Shown in pieces: positions 42,692-51,628 of a DNA stretch of 64,000 nt (position 1 is its first letter; the number at the start of each line of letters is the position of its first letter). The DNA is from Acidisarcina polymorpha. GTDB lineage: Bacteria > Acidobacteriota > Terriglobia > Terriglobales > Acidobacteriaceae. The stretch covers positions 2,666,001-2,730,000 of the forward strand of contig NZ_CP030840.1 of NCBI RefSeq assembly GCF_003330725.1. The letters are read 5' to 3'. Below the pieces are notes generated by a model. It saw only the letters and a program-made list of their open reading frames with translations. It was not told the origin of the DNA and ran no database searches. A program made the translations under genes and the position numbers.

Positions 42692-44848
42692 CTAGCTGCC
42701 GGTTTCCGTCCAGAGAAATGCCATCTCGTCGGCATAGTCCTCGACTAATTGGGTCTGTGAGACGCCAGCGCTATGACCGCCTTTCAAGCTGTAGTGGAGC
42801 AGGATCGGCCGGCCGCTCGAGCTCGAGGTTTGCATCAGCGGTGTCATCTTTCGCGCATTCATGGGATCGACCCGAGTATCTCCATCGCCAGTGAAGAACA
42901 TGATGGCCGGATATTTGGTTCCTGCCACAACATGCTGATAGGGCGAATACTTGTAGATGTAAGAGAAGTCACCGGGATTTTCTGCCGAGCCATACTCGGT
43001 TGTCCAGGTCCGGCCCATCAGAAAACGCTGATATCGAAGCATATCGAGTAGCGGATAGCCGCACCAGATTGCGCCAAACAAGTCCGGCCGCTGGGTCATC
43101 GAAGCACCCATCAACAAGCCGCCGTTGGATCGGCCCCGAATGGCGAAATGCTCGGGCGAGGTATATTTCTCCCGGATCAGGTATTCCGCTGCGGCAAACC
43201 AATCGTCGAAGACATTTTGTTTCTTCTCGAACATCGCAGCCTTATGCCAGGCTTCGCCATACTCATTGCCGCCGCGAAGACTGGGCAGCGCAAACCATCC
43301 GCCCTGCTGAAGCCACCAGGCGTATTCGGAGTTCCAAACCGGCGTCTCGCTTGCGGCGAAGCCACCGTAGCCAGTCATCAGCAGGCGCTCGCTGCCATCC
43401 CGTTTCAGGCCTTTGCGCCCTGCGATGAACATCGGAACGCGGGTGCCATCCTTCGACGTATAGAAGATCTCCTTGACCTCGTATTCTTCTGAATGGAAAG
43501 GAACCTTGATTGCCGCAAAGACCTCGGAGCGTCCGGTGGTTGTGTCGTAGTGGTAGATTGTAGGCGGCGTGACGATCGATTGGAACGAATAGAAGCCGTC
43601 TTTCTCTTCGCCTCGGCCAATGAGCGTCGATCCAGCGCCGACTCCGGGGAAATCGATCTTTCCGCTTTCCTTGCCATCGAGGGTATAGACCGTGAGTTCG
43701 CTCTTCACGTCTTTCAGCCTCAAGACGTAAAGCTTGCCATCGACGAGCGCCACCTGCTCTATGACGTCTTTGGCTTCCGGAATGATGGTTTGCCACTGGT
43801 CGGGTGTCTTACCCAACTCGGCCTTCAGGATGCGATGATTCGGCGCCTGGTAGTCGGTGTCCACATAAAAGGTATCGCCAAAGTTGTCGACATCGAAGCG
43901 GCTCTCGATCCCGTAGACCAGCGGCACGATGGGAGCATCCGCTATTCGCAGATCTTTCAACAAAACATCCTGGCGCTTGGCGGGAACGCCATGACCGACG
44001 CTGAGCACCAGAAAATGACCATTCTCGGTGATTCGAATCTGGACGTTGTCGATCTCACCAAGTTTTTCGCCTCGATACTCCCCGCCGAGGATGGTAACGT
44101 CGCTCTCCGGAGGCGTTCCAAAGACGTGGTAGAAGGCCCGGGTGCCCTCTTGCGGAAAAAATTTGGAATAGTAAGCACCCTTGCCGTCGGGACTGATCTG
44201 GACTCCGTAATAGCGTGCGCTGGGCAGCTTGTCTGAAGTATCTTTACGGCTTGCGAGATCGAGGAAATGGACCTCTAATTCGTCCGCGCCTCCCACTCGA
44301 AGGCCATAAGCCATCAAGGAACCACTGTCGTTCAAGTCGAGCATGGTTACCGAGGTGTTCTGATCGGTACTGAGGGTGTTGGCATCGATCAACCGGTCAT
44401 CCGTACCATGGAGACCATTTCGCAGATAAATCGATGCCTGGTTTTCGCTAGCGAGTCGTTTGGTAAAGAAGAAGCGATCCCCGCGACGAACCGGGGTGCC
44501 AATGACATCGACTCGAAGGAGCGCCGCCATTTGAGTTCGTACTTCGGGAAGGATTTTCACCTGATGGAGATATTGCTGGGTATACGCATTCTGGGCCGCA
44601 ATGAAAGAGCGGGTCTCCGGACTTTTCGCGTCTTCGAGCCAGCGGTAATTGTCGCTGACTTTGACGGGCTGGCCGGAATCCCCGCTTTGGTATACGTCGA
44701 CGACTGGAGCAGTCGCTGTTGCCGGGGGCGCGGGCAAGGTAATGCCGGCTCGTCCATGAATTGTTACTGAATCTTGGGCGGTCGAGGGCAAAGGCTCTGC
44801 CGCCGCGAGAAGTATCACAGGAGTCACAAACAAAGGCATCAGTCGCAT
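42692..44848 (-). CDS. Prolyl oligopeptidase family serine peptidase (S9A)
   Basis: This 718-residue enzyme cleaves short peptides after proline in family members. A signal peptide (LFVTPVILLAAAEPLPSTAQ) predicts export. The N-terminal beta-propeller spans about 70-430, starting DNYRWLEDAKSPETRSFI. The catalytic domain has Ser in AIRGRSNGGLLMG, Asp in FTGDGDTRVDPMN, and His in LKGGHSAGVS. The usual SxSIxGGS is reduced to RGRSNGG as in most S9A proteins. An AGGAGA site six bases ahead of the ATG supports the start. It faces the TonB receptor gene tail to tail; a role in peptide turnover in the periplasm is the simplest reading. Confidence 0.9.
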   Translation of the reverse strand: MRLMPLFVTPVILLAAAEPLPSTAQDSVTIHGRAGITLPAPPATATAPVVDVYQSGDSGQPVKVSDNYRWLEDAKSPETRSFIAAQNAYTQQYLHQVKILPEVRTQMAALLRVDVIGTPVRRGDRFFFTKRLASENQASIYLRNGLHGTDDRLIDANTLSTDQNTSVTMLDLNDSGSLMAYGLRVGGADELEVHFLDLASRKDTSDKLPSARYYGVQISPDGKGAYYSKFFPQEGTRAFYHVFGTPPESDVTILGGEYRGEKLGEIDNVQIRITENGHFLVLSVGHGVPAKRQDVLLKDLRIADAPIVPLVYGIESRFDVDNFGDTFYVDTDYQAPNHRILKAELGKTPDQWQTIIPEAKDVIEQVALVDGKLYVLRLKDVKSELTVYTLDGKESGKIDFPGVGAGSTLIGRGEEKDGFYSFQSIVTPPTIYHYDTTTGRSEVFAAIKVPFHSEEYEVKEIFYTSKDGTRVPMFIAGRKGLKRDGSERLLMTGYGGFAASETPVWNSEYAWWLQQGGWFALPSLRGGNEYGEAWHKAAMFEKKQNVFDDWFAAAEYLIREKYTSPEHFAIRGRSNGGLLMGASMTQRPDLFGAIWCGYPLLDMLRYQRFLMGRTWTTEYGSAENPGDFSYIYKYSPYQHVVAGTKYPAIMFFTGDGDTRVDPMNARKMTPLMQTSSSSGRPILLHYSLKGGHSAGVSQTQLVEDYADEMAFLWTETGS

Positions 44849-45074
44849 CCATTCTCCTAAACGCGGCTACCGCTGGATTTCGAACGCACGTTTGACGTTA
44901 TCTTAGCTTGCAATGGATTTGAAAGTGAGTAGGAGCGTTACGGAACGAGGCTCGATGGCTCTCGCATTGTTGCGGTGGCTGTATGCCTTCTAAGTGAGAG
45001 TGCAGAAGCCCCTCTCCCCTCGGAAAAAGGTCAACTCCACCGTTTTCCAGATCCGTACCAAGGCAGAGAATGCT

Positions 45075-46556
45075 TTAGTAAACGCGGCTTCGATCTAAAG
45101 GAAGCCGTACCTGGAAACAGGTCCCGGCTGGGCTCGACTCAACGCTGATGGAGCCGAAGTGCTTGTTCACGACTCTTTGCACGAGATCCAGGCCGAGTCC
45201 AAGCCCTTTGCCGATCGGTTTCGTCGTGAAAAATGGCTCGAAAATTCTGGACTTCAAGCCAGGGTCGATGCCTTGTCCGCTGTCCCCCACCTCGACAAAG
45301 ACGATTCGGCCCTTCAGGCTGGTCGACAGCCTGAGCGTTCCGTGGCCTTCCATCGCGTCCAGGGCGTTCTCAATCAGAGCGGTCCAAACATCATTCAATT
45401 CACCGCCAAAGCCCCGCAACGCCGGCACCATCGGATCATACTGCCGCCGGATTTCGACTAGACTCAGGCGCGATCGAAACATGGCCAGCGTGCTCTCTAA
45501 TGCTTGAACCAGGTTAATCTCTTGCAGGGGCTCCTGATCCATATAGGAGTAGTCTTTGATTGCCGTGATGATGTCGAAGATCCTGGAGGTCGATCCCACG
45601 ATCGTCTCCGCCGCGCGTTCGCTGCTGATGGCTTCCGCAAAGGTGGAAATCGCGAGCGGAAGAACGGCGGAATTTACGGCAGCTGCCAAGTCTTCGAGCA
45701 TTTTGACGGGCAAGCGAGCATCGGCCAAGGGAGGAGCGATCTTCCAGGCATCCGGAATGTGTCGCGCCTCCAGCCAGTTCAGGATCTTTTCCTCATCAAC
45801 CCCAGTGGAGTGGCTCGAGTCCGTGGTGGCGCCGGCGACCCAATTCCGGGCCTCCTTCATCCAGTTGCAATAAGCATTCAACTCTTCATCAGAAGTGCAG
45901 AGATAGCCCAGCCGGCACTTCGCCGCATCGGTTTCGCGAAGATTTGACGAGAGCGTCTCGGCCGCTCGCCTCGCAGCGGAGGCGGGATTATTGAGCTCGT
46001 GGGCAAGATTGGCCGCCAGCTTGCCTAGAGCGTTCAGCTTGACCGTCTGTTCGTCGGCCCGGGTGAATTCGCGAACTCGATCGAGAAGAGTCGACACGAC
46101 CCGCTGATTCAGAGCAGGGATTGCCTGGAGCATCGCCGGAAAGCAGTCCTCGTGTATATCGAGCCCCCAGAACGACCCGGCAGCGGTGCCGTCGCCTCCC
46201 CAGGTTTTCATCCGGGAATACGGAAGCTTGCCGGTCATTCGCCCAGTCCGGCCAAAGAAAAGCGAGGTCGGCCCCATGTTTCGCCGCCGCACGTAAACCT
46301 CGCCCCCCAGGATGAAGGTGAGGTGGTGCGACGGCTCATTCTCGGTGAAGACGACGCTGCCGTCTGGTCCAACGCGTTCGCTTCCGTGGCTCGCAATCCA
46401 GTGAAACTCTTTATCGGAAAGCCCTTCGAGTTCCGGAATGGTGCGAAGTGCAGCCATAATCTCGCCGATGGGTGTTGGCTTTTCCGGCGGTCCGATGGCG
46501 GCCCGTTCCGGGCAATCTGAGGCCTTCACGTCATCGACGCTGAGTTCGATGTTCAT
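45075..46556 (-). CDS. Sensor histidine kinase with N-terminal cyclic nucleotide-binding-like domain
   Basis: This 493-residue soluble kinase has no membrane segment. Residues about 38-160 form a cNMP-binding-like fold (LSDKEFHWIASHGSERVGPD, then TENEPSHHLTFILGGEVYVR); the usual ATP/cAMP-binding RxS motif is not seen, so ligand binding is uncertain. The phospho-acceptor His186 lies in ANLAHELNNPASAARRAAE, and the ATPase domain has N-box LIENALDAMEG, G1 VGDSGQGIDP and G2 KGLGLGLDLVQ. The ATG at 46556 is favoured by AAGGAGG seven bases upstream; six extra codons to 46574 are possible. It is divergent from the sulfite reductase operon with a 404-base spacer between. No response regulator gene is adjacent. 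Confidence 0.85.
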   Translation of the reverse strand: MNIELSVDDVKASDCPERAAIGPPEKPTPIGEIMAALRTIPELEGLSDKEFHWIASHGSERVGPDGSVVFTENEPSHHLTFILGGEVYVRRRNMGPTSLFFGRTGRMTGKLPYSRMKTWGGDGTAAGSFWGLDIHEDCFPAMLQAIPALNQRVVSTLLDRVREFTRADEQTVKLNALGKLAANLAHELNNPASAARRAAETLSSNLRETDAAKCRLGYLCTSDEELNAYCNWMKEARNWVAGATTDSSHSTGVDEEKILNWLEARHIPDAWKIAPPLADARLPVKMLEDLAAAVNSAVLPLAISTFAEAISSERAAETIVGSTSRIFDIITAIKDYSYMDQEPLQEINLVQALESTLAMFRSRLSLVEIRRQYDPMVPALRGFGGELNDVWTALIENALDAMEGHGTLRLSTSLKGRIVFVEVGDSGQGIDPGLKSRIFEPFFTTKPIGKGLGLGLDLVQRVVNKHFGSISVESSPAGTCFQVRLPLDRSRVY

Positions 46557-46784
46557 CTTCGCCTCCTTTTGCATGACAAGGAAAAGGGAGTTTCGCGGGG
46601 TGATTTCAACTACTCAAAGACTACACCAGGCCCACGCTGCCGCTCGAGGCTGCTTCTTCCTGAGGAACGCCCCGAATACAACTCCATTTTCACCCGCAAG
46701 GCCCGGTCGGGGAAGACTAGATCGAGTTAGCGATCGACGCTTCTTTGTGGGGGAAACAGGGCAGCAGTGGAATATTTGATTTTC

Positions 46785-46874
46785 ATGGGTTACGCCCCTA
46801 TGATTAATGCATGCTTGTGCAAGGTCATTCATGTTGTCGCTGCTGTTGCTTCTCTGAGCGCGCTGGCGGCCTGA
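46785..46874 (+). CDS. Candidate leader peptide upstream of sulfite reductase
   Basis: A 29-codon ORF, ATG to TGA, encodes a short peptide with two Cys codons close together (NACLCKV) and then a hydrophobic Val/Ala-rich part. It ends 86 bases before the sulfite reductase ATG, and a perfect hairpin sits between. A Shine-Dalgarno match is weak; an internal ATG at 46800 could also start it. Short Cys-containing leader peptides are known to control cysteine-related operons in other phyla by ribosome stalling when cysteine is scarce; for this gene this is inference. It may not be translated. Confidence 0.35.
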   Translation: MGYAPMINACLCKVIHVVAAVASLSALAA

Positions 46875-46906
46875 CCCTGTAAGCCGGATCAACCCCAAGG
46901 TTTCCG

Positions 46907-46939
46907 AAGCCCGCGACCAAAAACTACTGTCGCGGGCTT
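46907..46939 (+). terminator. Perfect 11-bp stem-loop, possible attenuator before sulfite reductase
   Basis: AAGCCCGCGAC (46907-46917) pairs perfectly with GTCGCGGGCTT (46929-46939) over an 11-base A-rich loop. The 3' arm runs into CTTTCCTGCTTT, a broken T-rich tract, so it could act as an intrinsic terminator or attenuator. It ends 21 bases before the sulfite reductase ATG and follows the leader ORF by 32 bases. Confidence 0.55.
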
Positions 46940-46960
46940 TCCTGCTTTATCGAGAGAAAA

Positions 46961-48655
46961 ATGACTGAAGTTGCCGCCGTCAAAGAAACCAAAGCCCAGC
47001 GTGTGGAGCGCCTGAAGCGCGAAAAAAACCCGTGGGAGGCCTTCGACGAGGTGCGCAGGTTTGCCCGCGAGGGTCGTGCCAGCGTGGTCCCCGAATGGGC
47101 CTCTGCATACTTCAAGTGGTGGGGCGTCTACACTCAGGGCGATGGCGTCGGGGCGACCGGAGGCAAAGGCGGCGAGGGCCTCGCCACCGATTACTTCATG
47201 ATGCGCATCGGCATTCCTAATGGAATTCTGAACTCGCAGCAGCTTCGTGTCATGGGCAATCTTACGCGAACGCATGCTCGTAACCTTGCCGACATCACGG
47301 TCCGGCAGAACCTACAGTTGCATTGGCTCAGCATCGAGTCGCTGCCCGAGGTGGTCGACGCTCTTGATCGAGTCGGGCTTTCGCCAAAAGGCGCTTGTGG
47401 CGATGTCGTTCGCAACGTTACCGGCTGCCCGCTCGCCGGAGTTGCCGCGGACGAGCTCATCGATGCCTCGCCATTGGCGGTTGAGATCGCCGAGTTGCTG
47501 ACGGCCAATCCCGACTTCTACAATTTGCCTCGCAAGTTCAAGATTTCCGTCACCGGCTGCCCTTCCTGGTGCTCCTATCCTGAGATCAATGACATTGGTT
47601 TCACAGCGGTGAGATCAGGCGATCAGGTGGGTTATTCGGTGCGGATTGGCGGCGGTCTCTCCGCGGACCCGCATCTCGCAGTTCGGCTCGATGCGTTTGT
47701 GCTTCCGAGTCAGGGTTTAGCTGTCGCTCGTGCGGTAACTGAGATCTTCCGCGACCAGCAAGGCCTGCGCGAGAGTCGCGACCGGGCTCGCCTCAAGCAC
47801 CTGTTCCTTAAAGAGGGATGGACAGCGGAGAGCTTCCTGGCTGAGCTCGAGTCTAGGCTTGACTTTCCCCTATTGCCGGGCGTTCCCGAAGAGATACCCA
47901 ACGACATCTACCGGGACCATGCGGGTATTCATCCGCAGCGGCAGCCCGGGCTCTGCTATGTTGGCGCTTCCGTGTTGCGTGGCCGTCTCAGCGGAGAGCA
48001 GTTGGAGGCGGCAGCAGAACTCGCCGAGCGCTTTGGCAGCGGCGCCCTTCGGGCGACGGTCTCGCAGAATTTGCTCTTCATTGATGTTCCCAATGGCAAG
48101 ACTTCTGAACTAGCCGGCGAACTGCAGCAGATTGGCCTTGAGGTGGAGGGAAGCCCCTTCTGGCGTGGAGCCGTGGCCTGCACCGGCACGGAGTTTTGCA
48201 AGCTTGCGATTACCGAGACTAAAGGATTTACCCGATGGCTGGTCGATGAACTCGAAGAGCGGCTTCCGGAGTTCGATCAACAGCTCAAGCTCCACGTGAC
48301 CGGCTGCCCCAATAGCTGCGGCCAGCACTGGATCGCGGACATCGGCATCGAAGGCAAGAAGATCAAGCACGAAGGCCAATTGACCGATGCGTACTACTTC
48401 TGCGTGGGAGGGGCGGTCGGCAAGCATGCCGCCATTGCTCGCGCAGTCGGTTACCGCTGCCCGGCGCCGCTTGTTCCCGAGGCAATTGAACGCCTGCTGC
48501 GCCGATACCTGGCCGATCGCGCCCCGGAGGAAAATCTTCGCGCCTGGTTCGGCCGCTATCCCAACGACGAACTGCGCGCCCACCTGGCCGGAGAAGTGCT
48601 TGCGCCAGTCGAGCGCGATACTCCCACCGGCCGCGCCCCGCATGGAGTCGACTAA
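46961..48655 (+). CDS. Siroheme-dependent nitrite/sulfite reductase (assimilatory, ferredoxin-type)
   Basis: This 564-residue enzyme reduces sulfite to sulfide (or nitrite to ammonia) with electrons from ferredoxin. The Fe4S4-siroheme cysteines are Cys407 and Cys413 in ACTGTEFCK and Cys449 and Cys453 in HVTGCPNSCGQHW. The N-terminal half repeats the fold, with a TGCPLAG and a TGCPSWC motif that probably do not bind the cluster. The layout is that of NirA/SirA-type single-chain reductases, lacking flavoprotein domains. Its stop shares one base with the ATG of the siroheme synthase gene. Because siroheme synthase and a YeiH transporter follow, I favour sulfite as substrate; nitrite cannot be ruled out by sequence. 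Confidence 0.9.
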   Translation: MTEVAAVKETKAQRVERLKREKNPWEAFDEVRRFAREGRASVVPEWASAYFKWWGVYTQGDGVGATGGKGGEGLATDYFMMRIGIPNGILNSQQLRVMGNLTRTHARNLADITVRQNLQLHWLSIESLPEVVDALDRVGLSPKGACGDVVRNVTGCPLAGVAADELIDASPLAVEIAELLTANPDFYNLPRKFKISVTGCPSWCSYPEINDIGFTAVRSGDQVGYSVRIGGGLSADPHLAVRLDAFVLPSQGLAVARAVTEIFRDQQGLRESRDRARLKHLFLKEGWTAESFLAELESRLDFPLLPGVPEEIPNDIYRDHAGIHPQRQPGLCYVGASVLRGRLSGEQLEAAAELAERFGSGALRATVSQNLLFIDVPNGKTSELAGELQQIGLEVEGSPFWRGAVACTGTEFCKLAITETKGFTRWLVDELEERLPEFDQQLKLHVTGCPNSCGQHWIADIGIEGKKIKHEGQLTDAYYFCVGGAVGKHAAIARAVGYRCPAPLVPEAIERLLRRYLADRAPEENLRAWFGRYPNDELRAHLAGEVLAPVERDTPTGRAPHGVD

Positions 48656-50043
48656 TGGCAATGCTGCCCATCTTCCTCAAGCTATCCGGCCGCCGGTGCC
48701 TGCTGGTGGGTGCGGGTACTGTTGCCCTGGAGAAGATTGGAAGCCTGCTCAAAACCGGAGCTAAACTCACCGTGATAGCCCCGGAAGCGCGGCCCGAGAT
48801 TCAGCAGCTTGCAACCGAGGGCAGGCTGGTATGGATTCAGCGGGCATTCGAGTTGACAGACCTCGATGGCAATTTTCTGGTGATCACGGCGACCAATGTT
48901 CCGCAGGTGAACTCCGCTGTTTATCAAGGCTGTCTGGATCGGAATGTCATTTGTAACAGCGTCGATGACATTCCGAACTGTGACTTCTATTTTGGCTCGA
49001 TCGTAGCTCGTGGAGACTTGCAAATTGCGATCTCGACTGCTGGGGAGAGCCCTGCGGTTGCGCAGCGACTTCGCCGCGAGATAGATGAGCAGCTCCCCGA
49101 GGACTTAGGCGAGTGGTTAAAAAACCTGGGCCAGCTTCGCCGCGAGGTGCTCGAGAGCCATCCCCGGGGGGATGCGCGTAAGGCAGTGCTGCATCAGCTC
49201 TCGCATCGCCAGGTGTGCGAATCGCCGACATGCCCCTCGCGGAGGATCGCCTCGCAAGCGATTCCCGAAAATTCGCCGAACACTGTGATAAATAGCGTCG
49301 AGCCAAAGGTCTACCTGGTAGGAGCTGGGCCGGGCGACCCGGATCTCCTTACCGTCAAGGCGCTTCGCCTCATTCAGAATGCCGAAGTCGTTCTCCACGA
49401 TGATCTGGTTCCTCCGGCTGTTCTCGAGAATGCTTCGCTCAACGCGGAAATCGTGAACGTGGGCAAGCGTTGCGGCGCCAAGAACATTACCCAGGACGAA
49501 ATCAACGCGCTGATGGTGGAACATGCGCGCGCCGGCCGCAGGGTGGTTCGTCTCAAGAGTGGCGACCCGCTCATTTTTGGCCGCGCTGCCGAAGAAATGA
49601 GAGCTCTAGGCGAGGCCGGCATCGCTTATGAGATTGTTCCCGGGATCACCGCGGCCTTCGCGGCTGCAGCTGCTATTCAATGTTCATTAACCGACCGTAA
49701 TTGCGCGTCCAACGTCGTTTTCTCCACAGGACAACATGCGCAGTCGCACAATCAATCTCCCTTGCCGGAGCGGGAAGACGCCACCCGTGTGGTCTACATG
49801 CCTGGACGGGATTTGACTCTGCTTGCCGCTCAGTGGCTCGACGAAGGTCTTCCGCCTAATCTCCCTTGCGTGGTCGTCTCCCGCGCCGCTCAGCCCGACC
49901 AGCAAGTGCGATGTACGACACTTGCCGCCCTGGGTGCTGCCGAAGCTGCTCTCGCGCCGTCGCTGCTCATCGCGGGTTGGAGCGTTCGGAATGTGACTTC
50001 GGCAGCTATCGCGGATGTGTGGGCTGGTCAATCCGCGGTCTGA
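48655..50043 (+). CDS. cysG: Siroheme synthase CysG (dehydrogenase/ferrochelatase plus methyltransferase)
   Basis: This 462-residue bifunctional protein makes siroheme from uroporphyrinogen III. The N-terminal part (residues 1-150) is precorrin-2 dehydrogenase/ferrochelatase with the NAD loop LLVGAGTVALEKIG and SVDDIPNCDFYFGSIV. A linker with several Cys and Pro (QVCESPTCPSRR) precedes the C-terminal uroporphyrinogen-III methyltransferase: VYLVGAGPGDPDLLTVKAL, VLHDDLVPPAVL, VVRLKSGDPLIFGRAAEE and YEIVPGITAAFAAAA. It overlaps the reductase gene by one base (TAATG), so cofactor and enzyme are made together. This gene order supports assimilatory sulfite reduction. Confidence 0.94.
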   Translation: MAMLPIFLKLSGRRCLLVGAGTVALEKIGSLLKTGAKLTVIAPEARPEIQQLATEGRLVWIQRAFELTDLDGNFLVITATNVPQVNSAVYQGCLDRNVICNSVDDIPNCDFYFGSIVARGDLQIAISTAGESPAVAQRLRREIDEQLPEDLGEWLKNLGQLRREVLESHPRGDARKAVLHQLSHRQVCESPTCPSRRIASQAIPENSPNTVINSVEPKVYLVGAGPGDPDLLTVKALRLIQNAEVVLHDDLVPPAVLENASLNAEIVNVGKRCGAKNITQDEINALMVEHARAGRRVVRLKSGDPLIFGRAAEEMRALGEAGIAYEIVPGITAAFAAAAAIQCSLTDRNCASNVVFSTGQHAQSHNQSPLPEREDATRVVYMPGRDLTLLAAQWLDEGLPPNLPCVVVSRAAQPDQQVRCTTLAALGAAEAALAPSLLIAGWSVRNVTSAAIADVWAGQSAV

Positions 50044-50069
50044 GATCGAGGAATTGTAAGGAGAAAAGC

Positions 50070-50189
50070 ATGGCAGAAGTAAAAAGCGATTCGAAGCGAG
50101 GGGTCTCGCTCGATGTTTATGCGGTAGCCCTCGCGCTTATCCTTGCGCTGCTGGTGCGATTCAATCTGCTGCCACCGGTGACGTGGTAG
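50070..50189 (+). CDS. 39-residue single-pass membrane protein
   Basis: This tiny gene, ATG at 50070 with AAGGAGA seven bases upstream, follows cysG by 26 bases. The protein begins with a charged tail (MAEVKSDSKRGVSLD), then a predicted membrane helix of about 20 residues (VYAVALALILALLVRFNLLP) and ends PPVTW. I recall similar short peptides near YeiH-type genes in related genomes, but cannot prove it here. The helix contains Arg, which is unusual for a plain anchor. It may be a subunit or assembly factor of the transporter encoded next. No signal peptide cleavage site is seen. It is too short for most gene finders, so it may be unannotated. Confidence 0.6.
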   Translation: MAEVKSDSKRGVSLDVYAVALALILALLVRFNLLPPVTW

Positions 50190-50310
50190 GGTCTTTTCGC
50201 CATTGCAGCGGGCGTTCCAGTGAAAAGCGAGTCATCGCTGGCTGAGAGACGCAAGCAGTGCCACATCAAACCTCGGGGAACTGTGCTCTTAAGGGAGCAA
50301 GGAGAAGGCT

Positions 50311-51396
50311 ATGGCCACCACCGCAATCCCAACGTCAACGCCCCCACTGAGTATCGGCAGGCAGATCGTCTCGCTTATTCCAGGCTTGTTGCTGCTCGCG
50401 GCTGTCGGATATGCGGGGAAGTTCATTGAACAGTCGATCGGTCATTACACCAAAGCCAACCACATTACCTTTCCAAACATCGAGTATGTTCTCTGGGCCA
50501 TCGTTATCGGCTTGATTATCGCGAATACGGTCGGCGTTCCACGCATCTTCGAGGCTGGTGTCGCGACTTACGAGTTTTGGCTGAAGGCGGGCATCGTCCT
50601 TTTAGGCTCGCGCTTCCTGCTTGGAGATATCCTTCATTTGGGCGGCATCTCGCTGCTCCTGGTCGCAATTGCGATTACGCTTTCCTTTGCATTTATGCAC
50701 CTGCTTGGCCGCAGCTTCGGCCTCAAACCTAAATTAACGTCGCTCCTGGCAATCGGCTCTTCCATCTGCGGAGTCTCCGCGATCATCGCCGCCAAGCCGG
50801 CCATCGACGCCGATGACGAGGATGCGTCTTACGCGATCGCGGCGATCCTCGCGCTCGGCGCGATTTCGCTCTTTACCTTTCCGCTGATCGGCCATGCTCT
50901 CCATCTGAGCGACAAGGCTTACGGCCTTTGGGCTGGTCTCGCCGTGGACAACACCGCGGAAGCGACCGCCGCTGGTGCGCTTTACTCCGATGCGGCCGGC
51001 AAAGTTGCGGTACTCGCCAAGACGACTCGGAATGCATTGATTGGCTTCGTCGTGCTGGCTTATGCCTTATATTGGGCCAGCAAAGGAGAAGCTCATGCAG
51101 TTGGTAACAAAGCGGCCTTTCTCTGGCGTAAGTTTCCCAAGTTTGTCCTGGGGTTTCTCTTGATCTCCCTACTGGCGACACTGGGCTATTTCACCAAGCC
51201 GCAACTGACCAGTCTGGCGAACCTTTCACGCTGGGCATTCCTCTTGACCTTTGCTGGTGTTGGATTGAGGACCAGCCTCCGCGAACTTGGCAGGCAGGGA
51301 TGGAAGCCGTTTGCTGTAGGCGCAATCGGTGAAGTCTTTATAGCATTGGTCACTTTGGGGCTGGTCTACGGAGCGGACCACTACTTGCACTTGTGA
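50311..51396 (+). CDS. YeiH-family putative sulfate/sulfur-compound exporter
   Basis: This 361-residue membrane protein with roughly ten helices belongs to the YeiH/YadS family (conserved hypothetical 698), annotated as putative sulfate exporters. Signature segments are [54 protein letters not shown] and [32 protein letters not shown] precedes the ATG. Its place after sulfite reductase, siroheme synthase and the 39-residue protein suggests a role in sulfur handling, such as export of excess sulfite or sulfate. Direction and substrate have not been shown in the sequence. The 121-base space before it may contain a small stem (TGCTC/GAGCA) next to the ribosome site. Confidence 0.85.
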   Translation: MATTAIPTSTPPLSIGRQIVSLIPGLLLLAAVGYAGKFIEQSIGHYTKANHITFPNIEYVLWAIVIGLIIANTVGVPRIFEAGVATYEFWLKAGIVLLGSRFLLGDILHLGGISLLLVAIAITLSFAFMHLLGRSFGLKPKLTSLLAIGSSICGVSAIIAAKPAIDADDEDASYAIAAILALGAISLFTFPLIGHALHLSDKAYGLWAGLAVDNTAEATAAGALYSDAAGKVAVLAKTTRNALIGFVVLAYALYWASKGEAHAVGNKAAFLWRKFPKFVLGFLLISLLATLGYFTKPQLTSLANLSRWAFLLTFAGVGLRTSLRELGRQGWKPFAVGAIGEVFIALVTLGLVYGADHYLHL

Positions 51397-51628
51397 CGTA
51401 GGCTTCCCCCAGCCCATCGTTACAGATTTTCTTTTCTCGTTTATATATTTTCTTTGATCGCTCCCCACTGCGCTGTGGAAGCTTTTAAGCGTAGTTTTCT
51501 AGCTGTAACCATTCACTCCCCGCGTGCTCTAATGATTGCGCTCAGTTCGCCCTCCCCAAGCCTCTGCTCCGGCTAGGGGTGAGGTCTGAGCTGATCGCGC
51601 GCATTCGAGTAATCCCAAGGAGATGGTA

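Larger units (their letters stand above)
46557..46960. other. Divergent intergenic region: kinase 5' side and sulfite reductase leader
   Basis: This 404-base space lies between the histidine kinase (minus) and sulfite reductase (plus). The first 200 bases hold no clear gene. The last 180 bases contain a 29-codon leader ORF and a perfect stem-loop, described in their own entries. No sulfur-related riboswitch was recognised. Confidence 0.6.
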
